DNA of 64,000 bases from Bubalus kerabau (Eukaryota > Chordata > Mammalia > Artiodactyla > Bovidae), in NCBI RefSeq assembly GCF_029407905.1, contig NC_073628.1, positions 42,863,501 to 42,927,500 of the forward strand, written 5' to 3'. Made by a program: the position numbers and the translations under genes. This document shows positions 11,601-24,551 of this stretch, in pieces; within the stretch, counting starts at the first letter, position 1, and every line of letters starts with the position of its first letter. The notes beneath the pieces are model-generated. The model saw nothing but the letters and a program-made list of their open reading frames with translations, had not been told where the DNA came from and ran no database searches.

Positions 11601-14600
11601 TTTATTTTAGTATGCACTTGAACAGCCCTAACATGACCATGCAAAATGTATTTTTTACACAAATTACACCAACGATCTACAACTCTTTGCACAACCTGCA
11701 ATCCCCAAAAGGTTAAAAACAGACCTAAGCCCATCACATGAGGAAATTCTCAACTTCAAAGTTAAAGGGGATCAAACAAGTAATGGTTTATTGTAAGGTT
11801 ATGAAAACTATATTTCACAGCATTTAGAAATGACCACATAAAAATGGAAGGAAAACTCCAGAGGCTAAAATGTAACACTTCAAATATAACAGGAAAAATA
11901 GGATAAGAGTTCATGCATAAATTCAGAGTAGACCAAATGCAAAAACCAAAGATATACAAACGTTTCTGGGAGAAAATACACTGCACGATTACACAAACCC
12001 TGCAGAACACACTTGCCCGTAGTACTTTAACTCAATCAGTCATTTTCTGCAGGGGTAATTTTTCCTCTGAACAATGTTTCTACTATAGTAGTAACTTGAA
12101 AATGCTTCTAAGCTTGAGCCCCAACAATTCAGGAAGGAAAATGTTTTCCACACCTCTAATCAACCAAAAGCCAATTGTTTCAAACAAATATCAAGCATAT
12201 CATGGAAACCTTGATAGCTTCTGCTTTTCTCATTCTCAATTCAGATTTCATTTCTTAAAAAGCACAAACTTGAAAGTAAACTTCCTTTACCATCAAAAGG
12301 CTTCCAAAGTAGAAACTCATATTTTCATTTAGCTGTTTACCTTAAGAATAGAAAAAATGTAAAACCTTCTTTAATATTACATTAGTAACAAATCCTAAAC
12401 TCTACACTCAAAAAAAAAAAAAAAAACTATATGGCATATAGGTTCTCTGCTTTAAGTATAGGTGAGAATTCATGAGGATTTCTAGTATTTAAGGGCAGAG
12501 GAAAACAGGCCTACTATGGAAATGAAGAGCATTTTTCCACACAGAGACAGCAGAAGGAACCAATCTAAACTTTTAAAACAAAATGCTCAATTTTATTATT
12601 TAATATGCCTCTCCAACAAACAAGGTCTGGGGTAGATAAAATAAATGTTTACTGCATTAACACAGGTAAGGTACTGACCCATAGGTAAGGTCACAGAAGC
12701 TCACTACTAAATACCAGACTTAGTAACAGAATTACATTTTTTGTAAAAGATAAGGATGCTTGGAAACATATACAAAGCAAATACCCAACTAGCCAATTTA
12801 ATGTAGGTTCTAAATTTCTTGCTAATTTAAAAATAATAAGAAAAGCAGTGAAATGCAAATATATATTTTTGTATTCATCAGGACATGTTCAGTAAAGTAC
12901 AAAAATTAAGAAATAGCCAGTTACCAGATAGCCACAGATCAGTATTGACTTGTCGAAGGGTAGATTTCCCCAAGTCAGGCAACCCAGTCAGTGACATGCA
13001 CCATTAGCAGAATGTAAAAGCCTCAAGTTCTCATCTAAACAGGCACTCACTAGGCTATATCAAAACTACAATGATACCCAAAGTAGATTTTCTAATAAAA
13101 GAGCTTGCCTAAAGCTAGTCTTTAAAAAAAAAGCACAATGCATCACAATCATTTAGCCACATATTACTGTCTCTTGCAAAAGGGTCATTTCGAAAGACAC
13201 TCCTTTTGCAACTGCCTTCAGAAATTATTTTAGTAGCATAAGATTGATCTCTTCAATCATCTAGAAAACTGGAGACACACTCAATTTGGAAGGCAAATTA
13301 AGTGGTTCATCAAATGTTGCTTCGCTGATCAGATCTTCGAAACTTTTCCTGGGTAGGAGTACAAACAAATATTCACCAAGAAACAGCAATGAGAGGATAA
13401 AGAAAAGCTTCTGAACTTTTGCTATAAAGTATCAGCACAGTTTTTTTCACTTAGGAAAAGTCTGAAAGTATTTAGAAAACATGCAAGTTGAAATCAGACC
13501 TCAGACAAAAGATGTCTGGGAAACAGAATGAACCATCTTACATCATTCAATTTTTTGTGTAAACGGTCACAAAATATGGTCCAAATTAAGATGTAGCTAT
13601 TTTCTTTAAAGTTTCTGGGATCCTCTGTGAGAAATGTGTTAGACTTTCACATAATTTCCATTAGAATTAATTCAAAAATACAACCTTTACAGACTGATTT
13701 ATACCTTAAGAAACAAATCTAACCAACATTTTAACTGGATTTAAAATTAAAACTAGGTAAAGACTCACATAATATACTCAGTACAAATAATAAGGATTGA
13801 GTTAACTTGAGAGAGGAGAGAAAGCAGCATTCAAAGCACTAAAAAGAAATGACAATAATATCCCAAAAGTTCTGATAAGAGTACTATGAAGCTAAGGTAC
13901 CTAAGTCAAAATGTGAGTGGACAAGTTCAATAATGGAGGAATACTAGCTCATTAAATGACAGCAGTCTGGTAGTGAAATACTATGAGGCCAACAAATACA
14001 CAGAAAAGAAAAAAAGCTGAGTGGGGAAAACGCTCACAGTATATTATACAAAAACCATGTTAAAGAATACTGCAGAGTAACATTAAGATCTCAGATATAC
14101 TCTATTTTCTGATGTATAGCATATTTGCCCAAATATGGAGTGATGCCAAAAGAACTGAACACTTTCAAAATCACTCGGCAACTAAGTTACATGTATAACG
14201 GCTAGTTAAAACCGGTATGTAAAGGAACTATATCACTATTATTCCCATAATTTCACAAATTTCAGTAAGGACCTCTCACATCACACAGCAAACACGTACT
14301 GTAACTAATTCCAGACCCCTTAGAGCGTATCATGATCACTGGCAGAAAAGACAGCATTGATTTCTTCCTTTATTTCCTCAAGGATGAGGAAGAGGTGGTA
14401 CAAGCACAAGAGCTGCAAGTGTAACAGCTGGAAATCTGGTAGCCCCTGTTGCTGAGGTAGACCAGTACTCTGAATACAAGTTCAGTCTCACACCATTGCA
14501 GGTGAGTCTTGAGTAAACTCCAGAACCAACAAAGAAAGTAAGGCAAACTCCCATCTTACTGAAAAAAACAAAAAAAAACAAAAAAAAACAAGTTGCAGCT

Positions 14601-14770
14601 GCAGGGAAAAATCAGCCTGTTGGCACAACTAGGTGTGCTATTTCTGCCAATGTGTTTTCTGCAAAAATAAATGGACTAAGGACTCACACTGGTGAAAATT
14701 AAGATTCATACTGGTGAAAACTAAAATGTAAAGATGACTTGATAGCTTGATAATTATATATCAGTACATG

Positions 14771-14897
14771 ACCGACTTAGTGGACATGGGTTTGGGTAAC
14801 CTCTGGGAGTTGGTGATGGACAGGGAGGCCTGGCGTGCTGTGGTTCATGGGATCGCAAAGAGTCAGACACGACTGAGTGACTGAACAGAACTGACAG
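14771..14897 (+). mobile_element. BovB 3' fragment
   Basis: GGGAGTTGGTGATGGACAGG, then GAGGCCTGGCGTGCTG and GAGTCAGACACGACTGAGTG, match the BovB ORF2 C-terminal coding end and terminus. The 5' part is missing. Confidence 0.9.
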
Positions 14898-15215
14898 CTA
14901 TATTAAGAGCAGGATAGTATAGTTATATTTAATCTGGTTATTGAGTAGTAAGTTTTCTTTCAACTGTTTTTTTTTAAATCATATAAGAGGTTTTGCCCCC
15001 CTTAAAAACTATTCAACAGAAAAGCTGCTATAAATCCTCACAAATTCTCGCATTATCTAGCTCTCAATTTTAAACAAAATTTTTGAAGAAGATATATTAA
15101 CCTGAAAACACCTTCATGAGTGCAATTTCAGGTGCTTATGGAGACCACCAAAAGAAAACAACTTTTTTAGAAAGAGGAATAAAAAATGTAACAAGATTTA
15201 GGAAGTGTTGAGTAT

Positions 15216-16384
15216 CTTTCAGTTCATTTCAGACAGTCGTGTCCGACTCTTTGCAACCCCATGAATCGCAGCACGCCAGGCCTCCCTATCCATCACCAAC
15301 TCCCGGAGTTCACTCAGACTCACATCCATTGAGTCGGTGATGCCATCCAGCCATCTCATCCTGTGTCGTCCCCTTCTCCTCCTGCTCCCAATCCCTCCCA
15401 GCATCAGGGTCTTTTCCAATGAGTCAACTCTTTGCATGAGGTGGCCAAAGTACTGGAGTTTCAGCTTTAGCATCATTCCTTCCAAAGAACACCCAGGACT
15501 GATCTCCTGTAGAATGGACTGGTTGGACCTCCTTGCAGTCCAAGGGACTCTCAAGAGTCTTCTCCAACACCACAGTTTAAAAGCATCAATTCTTTGGCAC
15601 TCAGCTTTCTTCACAGTCCAACCCTCACATCCAAACATGACCACTGGAAAAACCATAGCCTTGACTAGATGGACCTTTGTTGGCAAAGTAATGTCTCTGC
15701 TTTTGAATATGCTATCTAGGTTGGTTGTAAGCCTCTTTTAATTTCATGGCTGCAGTCACCATCTGCAGTGATTTTGGAGCCCCAAAAAATAAAGTATGAC
15801 ACTGTCTGAATGTTGAGCTTTAAGTCAACTTTTTCACTCTCCTCTTTCACTTTCATCAAGAGGCTTTTGAGTTCCTCTTCACTTTCTGCCATAAAGGTGG
15901 TGTCATCTGCACATCTGAGGTTATTGATATTTCACCCGGCAATCTTGATTACAGCTGGTGTTTCTTCCAGCCCAGCGTTTCTCATGATGTACTCTGCATA
16001 TAAGCTAAATAAGCAGGGTAACAATATACAGCCTTGACGTGCTCCTTTTCCTATTTGGAACCAGTCTGTTGTTCCATGTCCAGTTCTAACTGTTGCTTCC
16101 TGACCTGCATATAGGTTTCTCAAGAGGCAGCTCAGGTGGTCTGGTTTCCCATCTCTTTCAGAATTTTCCACAGTTTATTGTGGAAAAGGCTTTGGCATAG
16201 TCAATAAAGCAGAAATAGATGTTTTTCTGGAACTCTCTTGCTTTTTCCATGATCCAGCAGATGTTGGCCATTTGATCTCTGGTTCCTCTGCCTTTTCTAA
16301 AACCAGCTTGCACATCAGGAAGTTCACGGTTCACATATTGCTGAAGCCTGGCTTGGAGAATTTTGAGCATTACTTTACTAGCGT
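15216..16384 (-). mobile_element. BovB LINE, 5'-truncated
   Basis: A partial BovB ORF2 in reverse complement, covering part of the reverse transcriptase (the RT motif A region is broken after FCFIDYAKAF) to the C-terminal end MDREAWRAAIHGVAKSRTRL. The frame is disrupted: small deletions near 16184 and 15727 and other lesions split it into ORFs of 155, 79 and 70 aa. It is dead. A weak 5-bp TCTTT repeat borders the ends. Confidence 0.95.
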
Positions 16385-17038
16385 CTTTAGAACACTTTAA
16401 AAAATAGAAAGGACTGGTCTCCTGTACATCTGTAGCAAAGGAAAGAAGTAGAACAAAGGTATATCTAAGAGAAGAAAGAATTCAGATGGAGCTAGGTAAA
16501 CAAAGCCAACCCTAAGGTACTCTACATTAATACTTTGCTGAAATTTACCTCTTGTATCACCGATTATACAAGCCAAGTTTGCTGAACTCTCCATAAAGTT
16601 TAAAATAAATTCCTTTTGTTAATGCCATCATCAAACAGTTGCCTTAAAATTTTAATCACACACAAAGCATATTTTTCAAATCAGCTCAAACTACTGTCTC
16701 TTAAAATTATCTATTATTATTTAGGCATTTGTCTCTTTATGACATCAACTTGTTATAAATACATAAAAATCTCACAACAAGAACAGAAGAAAGTTCAAGT
16801 CATGAAAGCATTATATAGAAAAACATAGTCTTGGAACACTCTCAGAATTCAAAGCCACTACCTTCTTTTTCAAATGAAATAGTCGTTTCACCCCTATGAA
16901 AATTCTTCAGCCTCCTATGTAAAAGCATTTGTAACAGGAAAAGTCTGAAAACCATGTTGTTGTGGTGTAGTCTGCATTCCTACCACTAGATGGCAGACTG
17001 TACAGAGAAACAATAGGACTCTGGTAAGAACAGACGTG

Positions 17039-17258
17039 GGGCTTTCCAGGTGGCACAAGGGTCAATAATCCACCTGCCAATGCAGGAGATGCAAGAGGTA
17101 CGGGTTTGATCCCTGGGTCGGGAAGATCCCCTGAAGGAGGAAATGGCAACCCACTCCAGTATCCTTGTCTGGAAAATTCCATGGACAAAGGAGCCTGGTG
17201 GGCTACAGTCTACAGACCGGGTCTCAAAGAACTGAACACAAGTGGGCGAGTGAGCACG
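17039..17258 (+). mobile_element. Bov-tA SINE
   Basis: The head GGGGCTTTCCAGGTGGCACA, with GGTTTGATCCCTGGGTCGGG, joins a Bov-A body and ends in a short CA-rich tail near 17265. Confidence 0.92.
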
Positions 17259-17911
17259 CACACACACACGAACAGTCATGGCTCCAAGCTTAGCTATAAA
17301 CAAACACCTTAATTTTTAGACTGTTTAGGATTTCAGGCGGTTTCCAAACCTAGATAACTTTAGTCCCAACCCAGATTCCAAATAAGATTTCAGAGGTGAG
17401 GAGAATCGCATTTTCGTAAGCACTATCTCAGAGGTACTATTACAATGTCTAATTTTCCACACAATGTAAGATAACAATAAGAAGTTACTTAACAGAATAA
17501 AAACACATCACTTAATATAAGAATAAAAATTTTTATTTAAGTTGAATAGGAAAACAAAACAAAAGCATTACAGTGTTCCAACATAAAAAAAATTTACATG
17601 TCCATGGTATAAGCACAAGGTGTTCTCCTTCCCTTCTCTGAAGATCTGAAATTTCAGAATTACAATCCCACCTATAGAAAAGAAAACAATATGTTATTAA
17701 GTATGTACCAAGCAATTTAAGAGTCAATGCCAAAATTACAAACTCTTTTTTTACTACATTCTAACAACTTGATAACAGTTCATCAATCCAGTTAAGGAGA
17801 CATATCACGGCTCTCAAAAACAATCAAACACTGGATCAGAAACACACAAAAGCTGATTTCCTAAGCAGAATAAAAGGTTGGCTAACAACACAGAACAAGC
17901 TCTGTACTTAC

Positions 17912-17945
17912 CTCTACCAATGCTGTAAGTCAGAACAGTCCGGGG
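17912..17945 (-). other. Cryptic exon-like splice pair in intron 1
   Basis: On the minus strand, TATTTTCTGCAG| precedes 34 nt that end at GGTAGAG|GTAAGTAC, a near-ideal donor. Inclusion would add 34 nt (not a multiple of 3) and shift the PICALM frame. This is a pattern only; no evidence of use can be seen here. Confidence 0.2.
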
Positions 17946-19039
17946 CTGCAGAAAATATGCAAAGAATTCTTTCATTCCACCGAGACCAGGTAAAAGGAAC
18001 CAAAGTGTAAGAGACTCTGTGAATGCACGTTAGAGTTCACTAAAGGAGAAAACAAATTACATGGAGAAGTTCAAATAACTGGGACTAAGTCTGGAGAAAA
18101 GTATGTTATCACCGGCGGGTGAGCAAATGTCCTCGTTTTCCTGAAACAGTCTTGGTTTACACCTGTTGTCCCAGTGTTCCATTCAGACAGCATATACTTT
18201 CACTCTCAACAGTGCCCCAGTTTGGAATATAAATTATATGTCACCCTAGTTATAAGTGACCTAATAAAAGTCTACATGCAGCTAAGGAATTAACACACTA
18301 TCATCATCTACTCCCAATGTATTTGCATTTTTCTTTCTTTGAGGGCTAAATTCTGGTCCTAGCCTTCCTACACAAACATGCTTCCAGTCTATTTTGTCCT
18401 CTCATCCCCAACAAAAACCTCTATGTAAATGATTCTCAGATTTCTTCTCTGGGAAACTGTAAATACTAGAAATTTTCACCTCTATGTCCAAAAATATCTT
18501 ATGTTTAAAAAACAGAAACATAATCTCAACTGTTACAAGACTGTCCCACCATTTTTAAGTGATCAAGATTCATTCTTAGATTTGTTAAAATAAATTCAGT
18601 AATCTTTTTTTGCTTTTATTGTTCACATGTGTGGCATGCTATTTTGTACATGCATTGATATGATGGGATAAATACTTGTAGATTTATAGGTGAAACAAAA
18701 GTCCGTTTCTCCACTCTAAGATCCAGAGAGGAGAGACGAGGAGGCAAAAAGTCCTCCCCAGAGCTAGGTTAATGTTACTCAGTAACAGCCAAGCCCACGT
18801 CTAGAAAGTAGGAATCCAAAAGAATTTTAAAGGCTTCTCTTAAGAATTTAAATCTGTCTAGACAGAGAGAATAATAAATTGTAGTTAGCCTCTGTGCCAG
18901 AATCTACCTCATCCAGAAAACACAAGTTTCATGCCTCCAATGCAATTAGAACAATAGAATCTTTATATTCCATCTTCCCACAACTTTGCAAACCTCAGTA
19001 TGAACAGAAATCTCATTTCTTCTATAATACTCATTGCAT

Positions 19040-19087
19040 GGGGTCGCAAAGAGTTGGACATGGCTGGGCAACTGAATAGCAACAACC
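19040..19087 (+). mobile_element. 48-bp BovB/Bov-A 3'-end insertion with TSD
   Basis: GGGGTCGCAAAGAGTTGGAC to the end is flanked by the perfect 10-bp repeat CTCATTGCAT (19030-19039 and 19088-19097). It is an extremely truncated but genuine target-primed insertion. Confidence 0.85.
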
Positions 19088-19124
19088 CTCATTGCATAAT
19101 ATGCCAAATATTTAAGAAATACAC

Positions 19125-19280
19125 AATAGTGGACAGTTTCTGCCACTATATACTAGTGAGAGAAACAATCAATAAACGAACAAAAGCATGTCAAATGGTG
19201 AAAAGTGCAAAGGATTTCTTAGCCCTTAAAAAGAATGGGCCAAGTGTTAGGGGGAGGCTGTTATTTATACATGATAATCA
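19125..19280 (-). mobile_element. L2 fragment (old)
   Basis: The order CAATAAACGAACAAAAGC, then GGTGAAAAGTGCAAAGG, resembles L2 in reverse complement. The 158-aa ORF at 19000-19476 spans this and the 48-bp insertion and is not a gene. Confidence 0.4.
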
Positions 19281-20588
19281 GGAGCCTTGGATAAAGACTA
19301 CTGAAAATTACAGTAACAATGATAGTGTTACTCCAGTGGCTTGGAGGCCTATGGGACTGACTGCCATGATCAATTACCATCATCCACGTAACACAGAAGT
19401 ACAGAGGCATTCATTCCATCACCTGTCTGCTTCACCCTTGCCAAACCTAAGTCTTGATGAACAGCAACCTTGTTGATCCTGCAAAAGCCTCTAGCATTAC
19501 CCAGATAGTTCAGTAAGAGACGGTGGGAATCTCATTTATTCACACACTTCAAAATTAAAGCAGAGCAGTATGTTCCCCTTCAGTGAGTCAAAGCGGCACC
19601 AGTCATCTACTACAGTTCATGAAGCAGACAACCTTCTTAGAGTAAAAGCCATTTCTGAAAAATCTTTTTTCTAACTGATATAAACAGTAATGACAGATAC
19701 AACCCAAAATAGTAACCACCAAATAACAGCCCATCTACACGCCTTTAAGTTTTGAAATAATGCTCTGTAAGTGAAAAATGTGAGGAAATAATACATTATT
19801 AATAAATCACTCTAAACTAAGGCCAAAGTATTTTTCCTAGTGATTACTAGGAGCATTTCAGCCAAAAGATCTCCATTTTCATACATTTCATAACCATACA
19901 GCTGTTTTTATAAAATTCACTATAAACCCATGTTTGCCCATTTCTCAGCATTACAAAAAAGAATCTGAAAAGTTCATAACAAATCAATTTCATACAAAGC
20001 ATAATATATTCTGAGATTAAAATCTACTTTATAAAACCCCTAAAACTGAAGATATTATTTTTTCAACTTAAAAATCCCATGTAAACTATGCTTCAGTAAT
20101 ATTAAAGAATTAAAAAATCCCACCAGTTTAAATGTTTGCTGATCTGAAAACATTTTTTTCAGAACTATGCAAGAGAATAGGGAAGTTATTCCAAAATAAA
20201 GGTATCTGAATCACTCTATGTTTAAAAGCCATTAACCTAAGTATTTTAAAGCAAAAATCAGTGTTTTGAAGATCAGTTCTATTAAAAATTGATATAATCA
20301 TAACTTATTCTGCACACTGAACAGTAAATCATGGATTTATTTCCCCTAAATATAGACTTTAAGTATTTCTCAATATAAGACACTTTGATAAACTGACCTC
20401 TACTACTACAGAATTTGGAAACAATGGATTTAACACAACATATATTGTACATAGTAATTACAGTAGGTTTTTATTTAGTTCTGCTTTTATGTACCAACTT
20501 CAATAACACTAATAATAAAAGAGTAAGAATGAAAAGTTTGTTCTTTCATGCAAGTATCTGTATTTAGGTATAGATAGTATCACAAATA

Positions 20589-20710
20589 TTGGAGAAGGAA
20601 ATGGCAACCCACTCCAGTGTTCTTGCCTGGAGAATCCCAGGGACGGGGGAGGCTGGTGGGCTGCCACCTATGGGGTCACATAGAGTCGGACTGAAGTGAC
20701 ATAGCAGCAA
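20589..20710 (+). mobile_element. Bov-A2-type SINE, single unit
   Basis: It starts TTGGAGAAGGAAATGGCAAC, ends at GACATAGCAGCAA, and is flanked by the perfect 11-bp repeat TATCACAAATA (20578-20588 and 20711-20721). Confidence 0.93.
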
Positions 20711-20919
20711 TATCACAAATAGTTTTCAATACTCACATTCTGTTTCTGAAAGGGTATCTGAGGAACTCCTCAAATTTGAAAGAATGTATCTTTCACTTGA
20801 TTGTTAAGATGATACAAATTTTAAAATGGTCCAGACAAGCAGCAGGAAAATTTAATCCCCTTTCTCCCTTCATTTCACAATACCAACCCTGCACCAATTT
20901 CTCTTTTGCTATAGTGACA

Positions 20920-23281
20920 GATAAGATGAGATCAGATCAGTCGCTCAGTCGTGTCCGACTCTTTGCAACCCCATGAATCGCAGCACGCCAGGCCTCCCTA
21001 TCCATCACCAACTCCCGGAGTTCACTCAGACTCACGTCCATCGAGTCGGCAATGCCATCCAGCCATCTCATCCTCTGTCGTCCCCTTCTCCTCCTGCCCC
21101 CAATCCCTCCCAGCATCAGAGTCTTTTCCAATGAGTCAACTCTTTGCATGAGGTGGCCAAAGTACTGGAGTTTCAGCTTTAGCATCATTCCTTCCAAAGA
21201 AATCCAAGGGCTGATCTCCTTCAGAATGGACTGGTTGGACCTCCTTGCAGTCCAAGGGACTCTCAAGAGTCTTCTCCAATACCACAGTTCAAAAGCATCA
21301 ATCCTTCGGCGCTCAGCCTTCCTCACAGTCCAACTCTCACATTCATACATGACCACAGGAAAAACCATAGCCTTGACTAGACGAACCTTTGTTGGCAAAG
21401 TAATGTCTCTGCTTTTGAATATGCTATCTAGGTTGGTCACAACTTTCCTTCCAAGGAGTAAGCGTCTTTTAATTTCATGGCTGCAGTCACCATCTGTAGT
21501 GATTTTGGAGCCCAGAAAAATAAAGTCTGACACTGTTTCCACTGTTTCCCCATCTATTTCCCATGAAGTGGTGGGACCGGATGCCATGATCTTCGTTTTC
21601 TGAATGTTGAGCTTTAAGCCAACTTTTCCACTCTCCACTTTCACTTTCATCAAGAGGCTTTTGAGTTCCTCTTCACTTTCTGCCATAAGGGTGGTGTCAT
21701 CTGCATATCTGAGGTGATTGATATTTCTCCCAGCAATCTTGATTCCAGCTTGTGTTTCTTCCAGTCCAGCATTTCTCATGATGTACTCTGCACAGAAATT
21801 AAATAAAGAGGGTGACAATATACAGCCTTGACAAACTCCTTTTCCTATTTGGAACCAGTCTGTTGTTCCATGTCCAGTTCTAACTGTTGCTTCCTGACCT
21901 GCATACAAATTTCTGAAGAGGCAGGTCAGGTGGTCTGGTATTCCCATCTCTTTCAGAATTTTCCACAGTTTATTGTGATCCACACAGTCAAAGGCTTTGG
22001 CATAGTCAATAAAGCAGAAATATATGCTTTTCTGGAACTCTCTTGCTTTTTCTATGATCCAGCGGATGTTGGCAATTTGAGGTCTGGTTCCTCTGCCTTT
22101 TCTAAAACCAGCTTGAACATCAGGAAGTTCATGGTTCACATATTGCTGAAGCCTGGCTTGGAGAATTTTGAGCATTACTTTACTAGCATGTGAGATGAGT
22201 GCAATTGTGCGGTAGTTTGAGCATTCTTTGGCATTGCCTTTCTTTGGGATTGGAATGAAAACTGACCTTTTCCAGTCCTGTGGCCACTGCTGAGTTTTCC
22301 AGATTTGTTGGCATATTGAGTGCAGCACTTTCACAGCATCATCTTTCAGGATTTGGAATAACTCAACTGGAATTCCATCACCTCCACTAGCTTTGTTCGT
22401 AGTGATGCTTTCTAAGGCCCACTTGACTTCACATTCCAGGATGTCTGGCTCTAGGTGAGTGATCACACCATCGTTATTATCTGGGTCGTGAAGATCTTTT
22501 TTGTACAGTTCTTCTGTGTATTCTTGCCGTCTCTTCTTAATATCTTCTGCTTCTGTTAGGTCCATACCATTTCTGTCCTTTATCGAGCCCATCTTTGCAT
22601 GAAATGTCCCTTTGGTATCTCTGATTTTCTTGAAGAGATCCCTAGTCTTTCCCATTCTGTTGTTTTCCTCTATTTCTTTGCATTGATCGCTGAAGAAGGC
22701 TTTCTTATCTCTTCTTGCTATTCTTTGGAACTCTGCATTCAGATGCTTATATCTTTCCTTTTCTCCTTTACTTTTCACTTCTCTTCTTTTCGAAGCTATT
22801 TGTAAGGCCTCCCCAGACAGCCATTTTGCTGTTTTGCATTTCTTTTCCATGAGGATGGTCTTGATCCCTGTCGCCTGTACAATGTCACGAACCTCATTCC
22901 ATAGCTCATCAGGCACTCTATCTATCAGATCTAGGCCCTTAAATCTATTTCTCACTTCCACTGTATAATCATAAGGGATTTGATTTAGGTCATACCTGAA
23001 TGGTCTAGTGGTTTTCCCTACTTTCTTCAATTTAAGTCTAAATTTGGCAATAAGGAGTTCATGGTCTGAGCCACAGTCAGCTCCTGGTATTGTTTTTGCT
23101 GACTGTATAGAGCTTCTCCATCTTTGGCTGCAAAGATATAATCAATGTGATTTCAGTGTTGACCATCTGGTGATGTCCATGTATAGAGTCTTCTCTTGTG
23201 TTGTTCGAAGAGGGTGTTTGTTATGACCAGTGCATTTTCTTGGCAAAACTCTATTAGTCTTTGTCCTGCTTCATTCCACTG
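20920..23281 (-). mobile_element. BovB LINE with 697-aa open ORF2 segment
   Basis: The longest ORF in the window (20937-23030, 697 aa) encodes the reverse transcriptase and C-terminal part of BovB ORF2. Visible motifs: RT motif A FIDYAKAFD (Asp342), a motif B region GKGVCQGC where Cys replaces the usual Arg (CpG decay), and YADD at about residues 442-445. Upstream, 23031-23281 still encodes the end of the endonuclease but has a stop (CAC TGA, from CGA) and a 1-nt loss. The endonuclease core is missing by 5' truncation, so the copy cannot move itself. TSD candidate TAGTGACA at 20912-20919 and 23282-23289. ORFs on the other strand here are shadows. Confidence 0.96.
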
Positions 23282-23982
23282 TAGTGACAAGGACTCCCCA
23301 AATAGCCTTCTACCCAACTAAAACGCTACTACTGTGAAGACTGCTACTTGTAGAGCATAATCCTTGCCTAAATTTGACAAATGCCGGAGAACATTAGCTT
23401 TCCCTTTCACTGCTATACCTGGCTACCTTCCAGAAGGGTTGATTGGCAGGTGGGGAGAAGGGGGTGTCCGGTTTTTAGTTCTTTTTTCCCTATTAAGGGT
23501 CCTTCTCTGACGCACACTTATTTGACAGTGTGTCCTAAGATATCCTATTTGTTTCCAATCTGCTTTGAACAGTAATCATGAGGATGCTAATTCCACCCAT
23601 CACTAAATTTCTGCTCTAGACTGTCTCTCCAACACTTCCGTGCTTGGTCAAATCCATTTCCATGTGCTAGGACTATACCATTACAGGATGAAGTGACTCA
23701 GAATAACTAGAGTCTCTAGAACCAAATTCTAGATTCACTATTCTACACCTTTATAACTTCATGGCATGTTAATTACTCACCCAGTTTCAAGTTCTCTATT
23801 TTAAAAATAGGGATAGCAGTCATTAATTTTCACAAGAATATACTGTAAGACAACATATTCAGAGTACTTTACAACTTTAAAGCACCATGAAATATTAGAT
23901 ATCACTTATTTTATTTAGTATCATATTTTATTAATCAACTTTAGTAGACTATTCCTCCATCACTTTTCCAATATAGTACTAT

Positions 23983-24118
23983 ACTGCTGCTGCTGCTGCT
24001 AAGTCGCTTCAGTCGTGTCCGACTCTGTGCGACCCCACAGACAGCAGCCCACCAGGCTCCCCCATCCCTGGGATTCTCCAGGCAAGAACACTGGAGTGGG
24101 TTGCCATTTCCTTCTCCA
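23983..24118 (-). mobile_element. Bov-A2-type SINE, single unit
   Basis: The (CTG)5 tail is followed by AAGTCGCTTCAGTCGTGTCC and ends at CCATTTCCTTCTCCA. It is flanked by the perfect 10-bp repeat ATAGTACTAT (23973-23982 and 24119-24128). Confidence 0.94.
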
Positions 24119-24341
24119 ATAGTACTATGAAACCACCTCAAACACAAAAGGTGTCTTACAAAACCTTCAGAAAATGTATAAAGCCCAACCTCTTCCCACT
24201 GAGAAATGTTAACCAGATACTTGCACTCAATCTTAAGAGTGGCAAAATCTTTATATGTGGGGATTTCTTCATATTGGGTTTGCCAAGAAGTTATTTCAAT
24301 TCTCAGTCCTTTAATTCTGTATTACTGGTGCCTTTGACAAG

Positions 24342-24551
24342 GCAAAGAGCTTCCCCTGGTAGCTCAGACAGTAAAGAATCTGCCTGCAAGGCAAGAGACC
24401 TAGGTTCAATCCTTGGGTCTGGAATATCCCCAGGAGAAAGGAATGGCTACCCACTCCAGTATTCTTGCCTGGAGAACTCCATGGACAGAGGAGCCTGGTG
24501 GGCTACAGTCCACAGGGTGGCAAAGAGTCCAACATGACAGAACAACTAACA
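24342..24551 (+). mobile_element. Bov-tA SINE
   Basis: The head AGCTTCCCCTGGTAGCTCAG and the Bov-A body are flanked by the 10-bp repeat CTTTGACAAG (24332-24341 and 24552-24561). Confidence 0.94.

Noticed and set aside
11913..12332. 139-aa plus-strand ORF in PICALM intron 1
   Set aside because: AT-rich composition, no family resemblance, no splice or initiation context worth noting; most likely chance.
19000..19476. 158-aa plus-strand ORF
   Set aside because: It crosses a 48-bp BovB scrap with a target repeat and an L2-like stretch, so it is a composite of repeats.
21052..22193. Open frames antisense to BovB copies (183 and 121 aa; similar ones at 51064-51618, 53166-53735, 58714-59166)
   Set aside because: They recur with the same sequence wherever BovB occurs and mirror the ORF2 coding frame; they are shadows, not genes.
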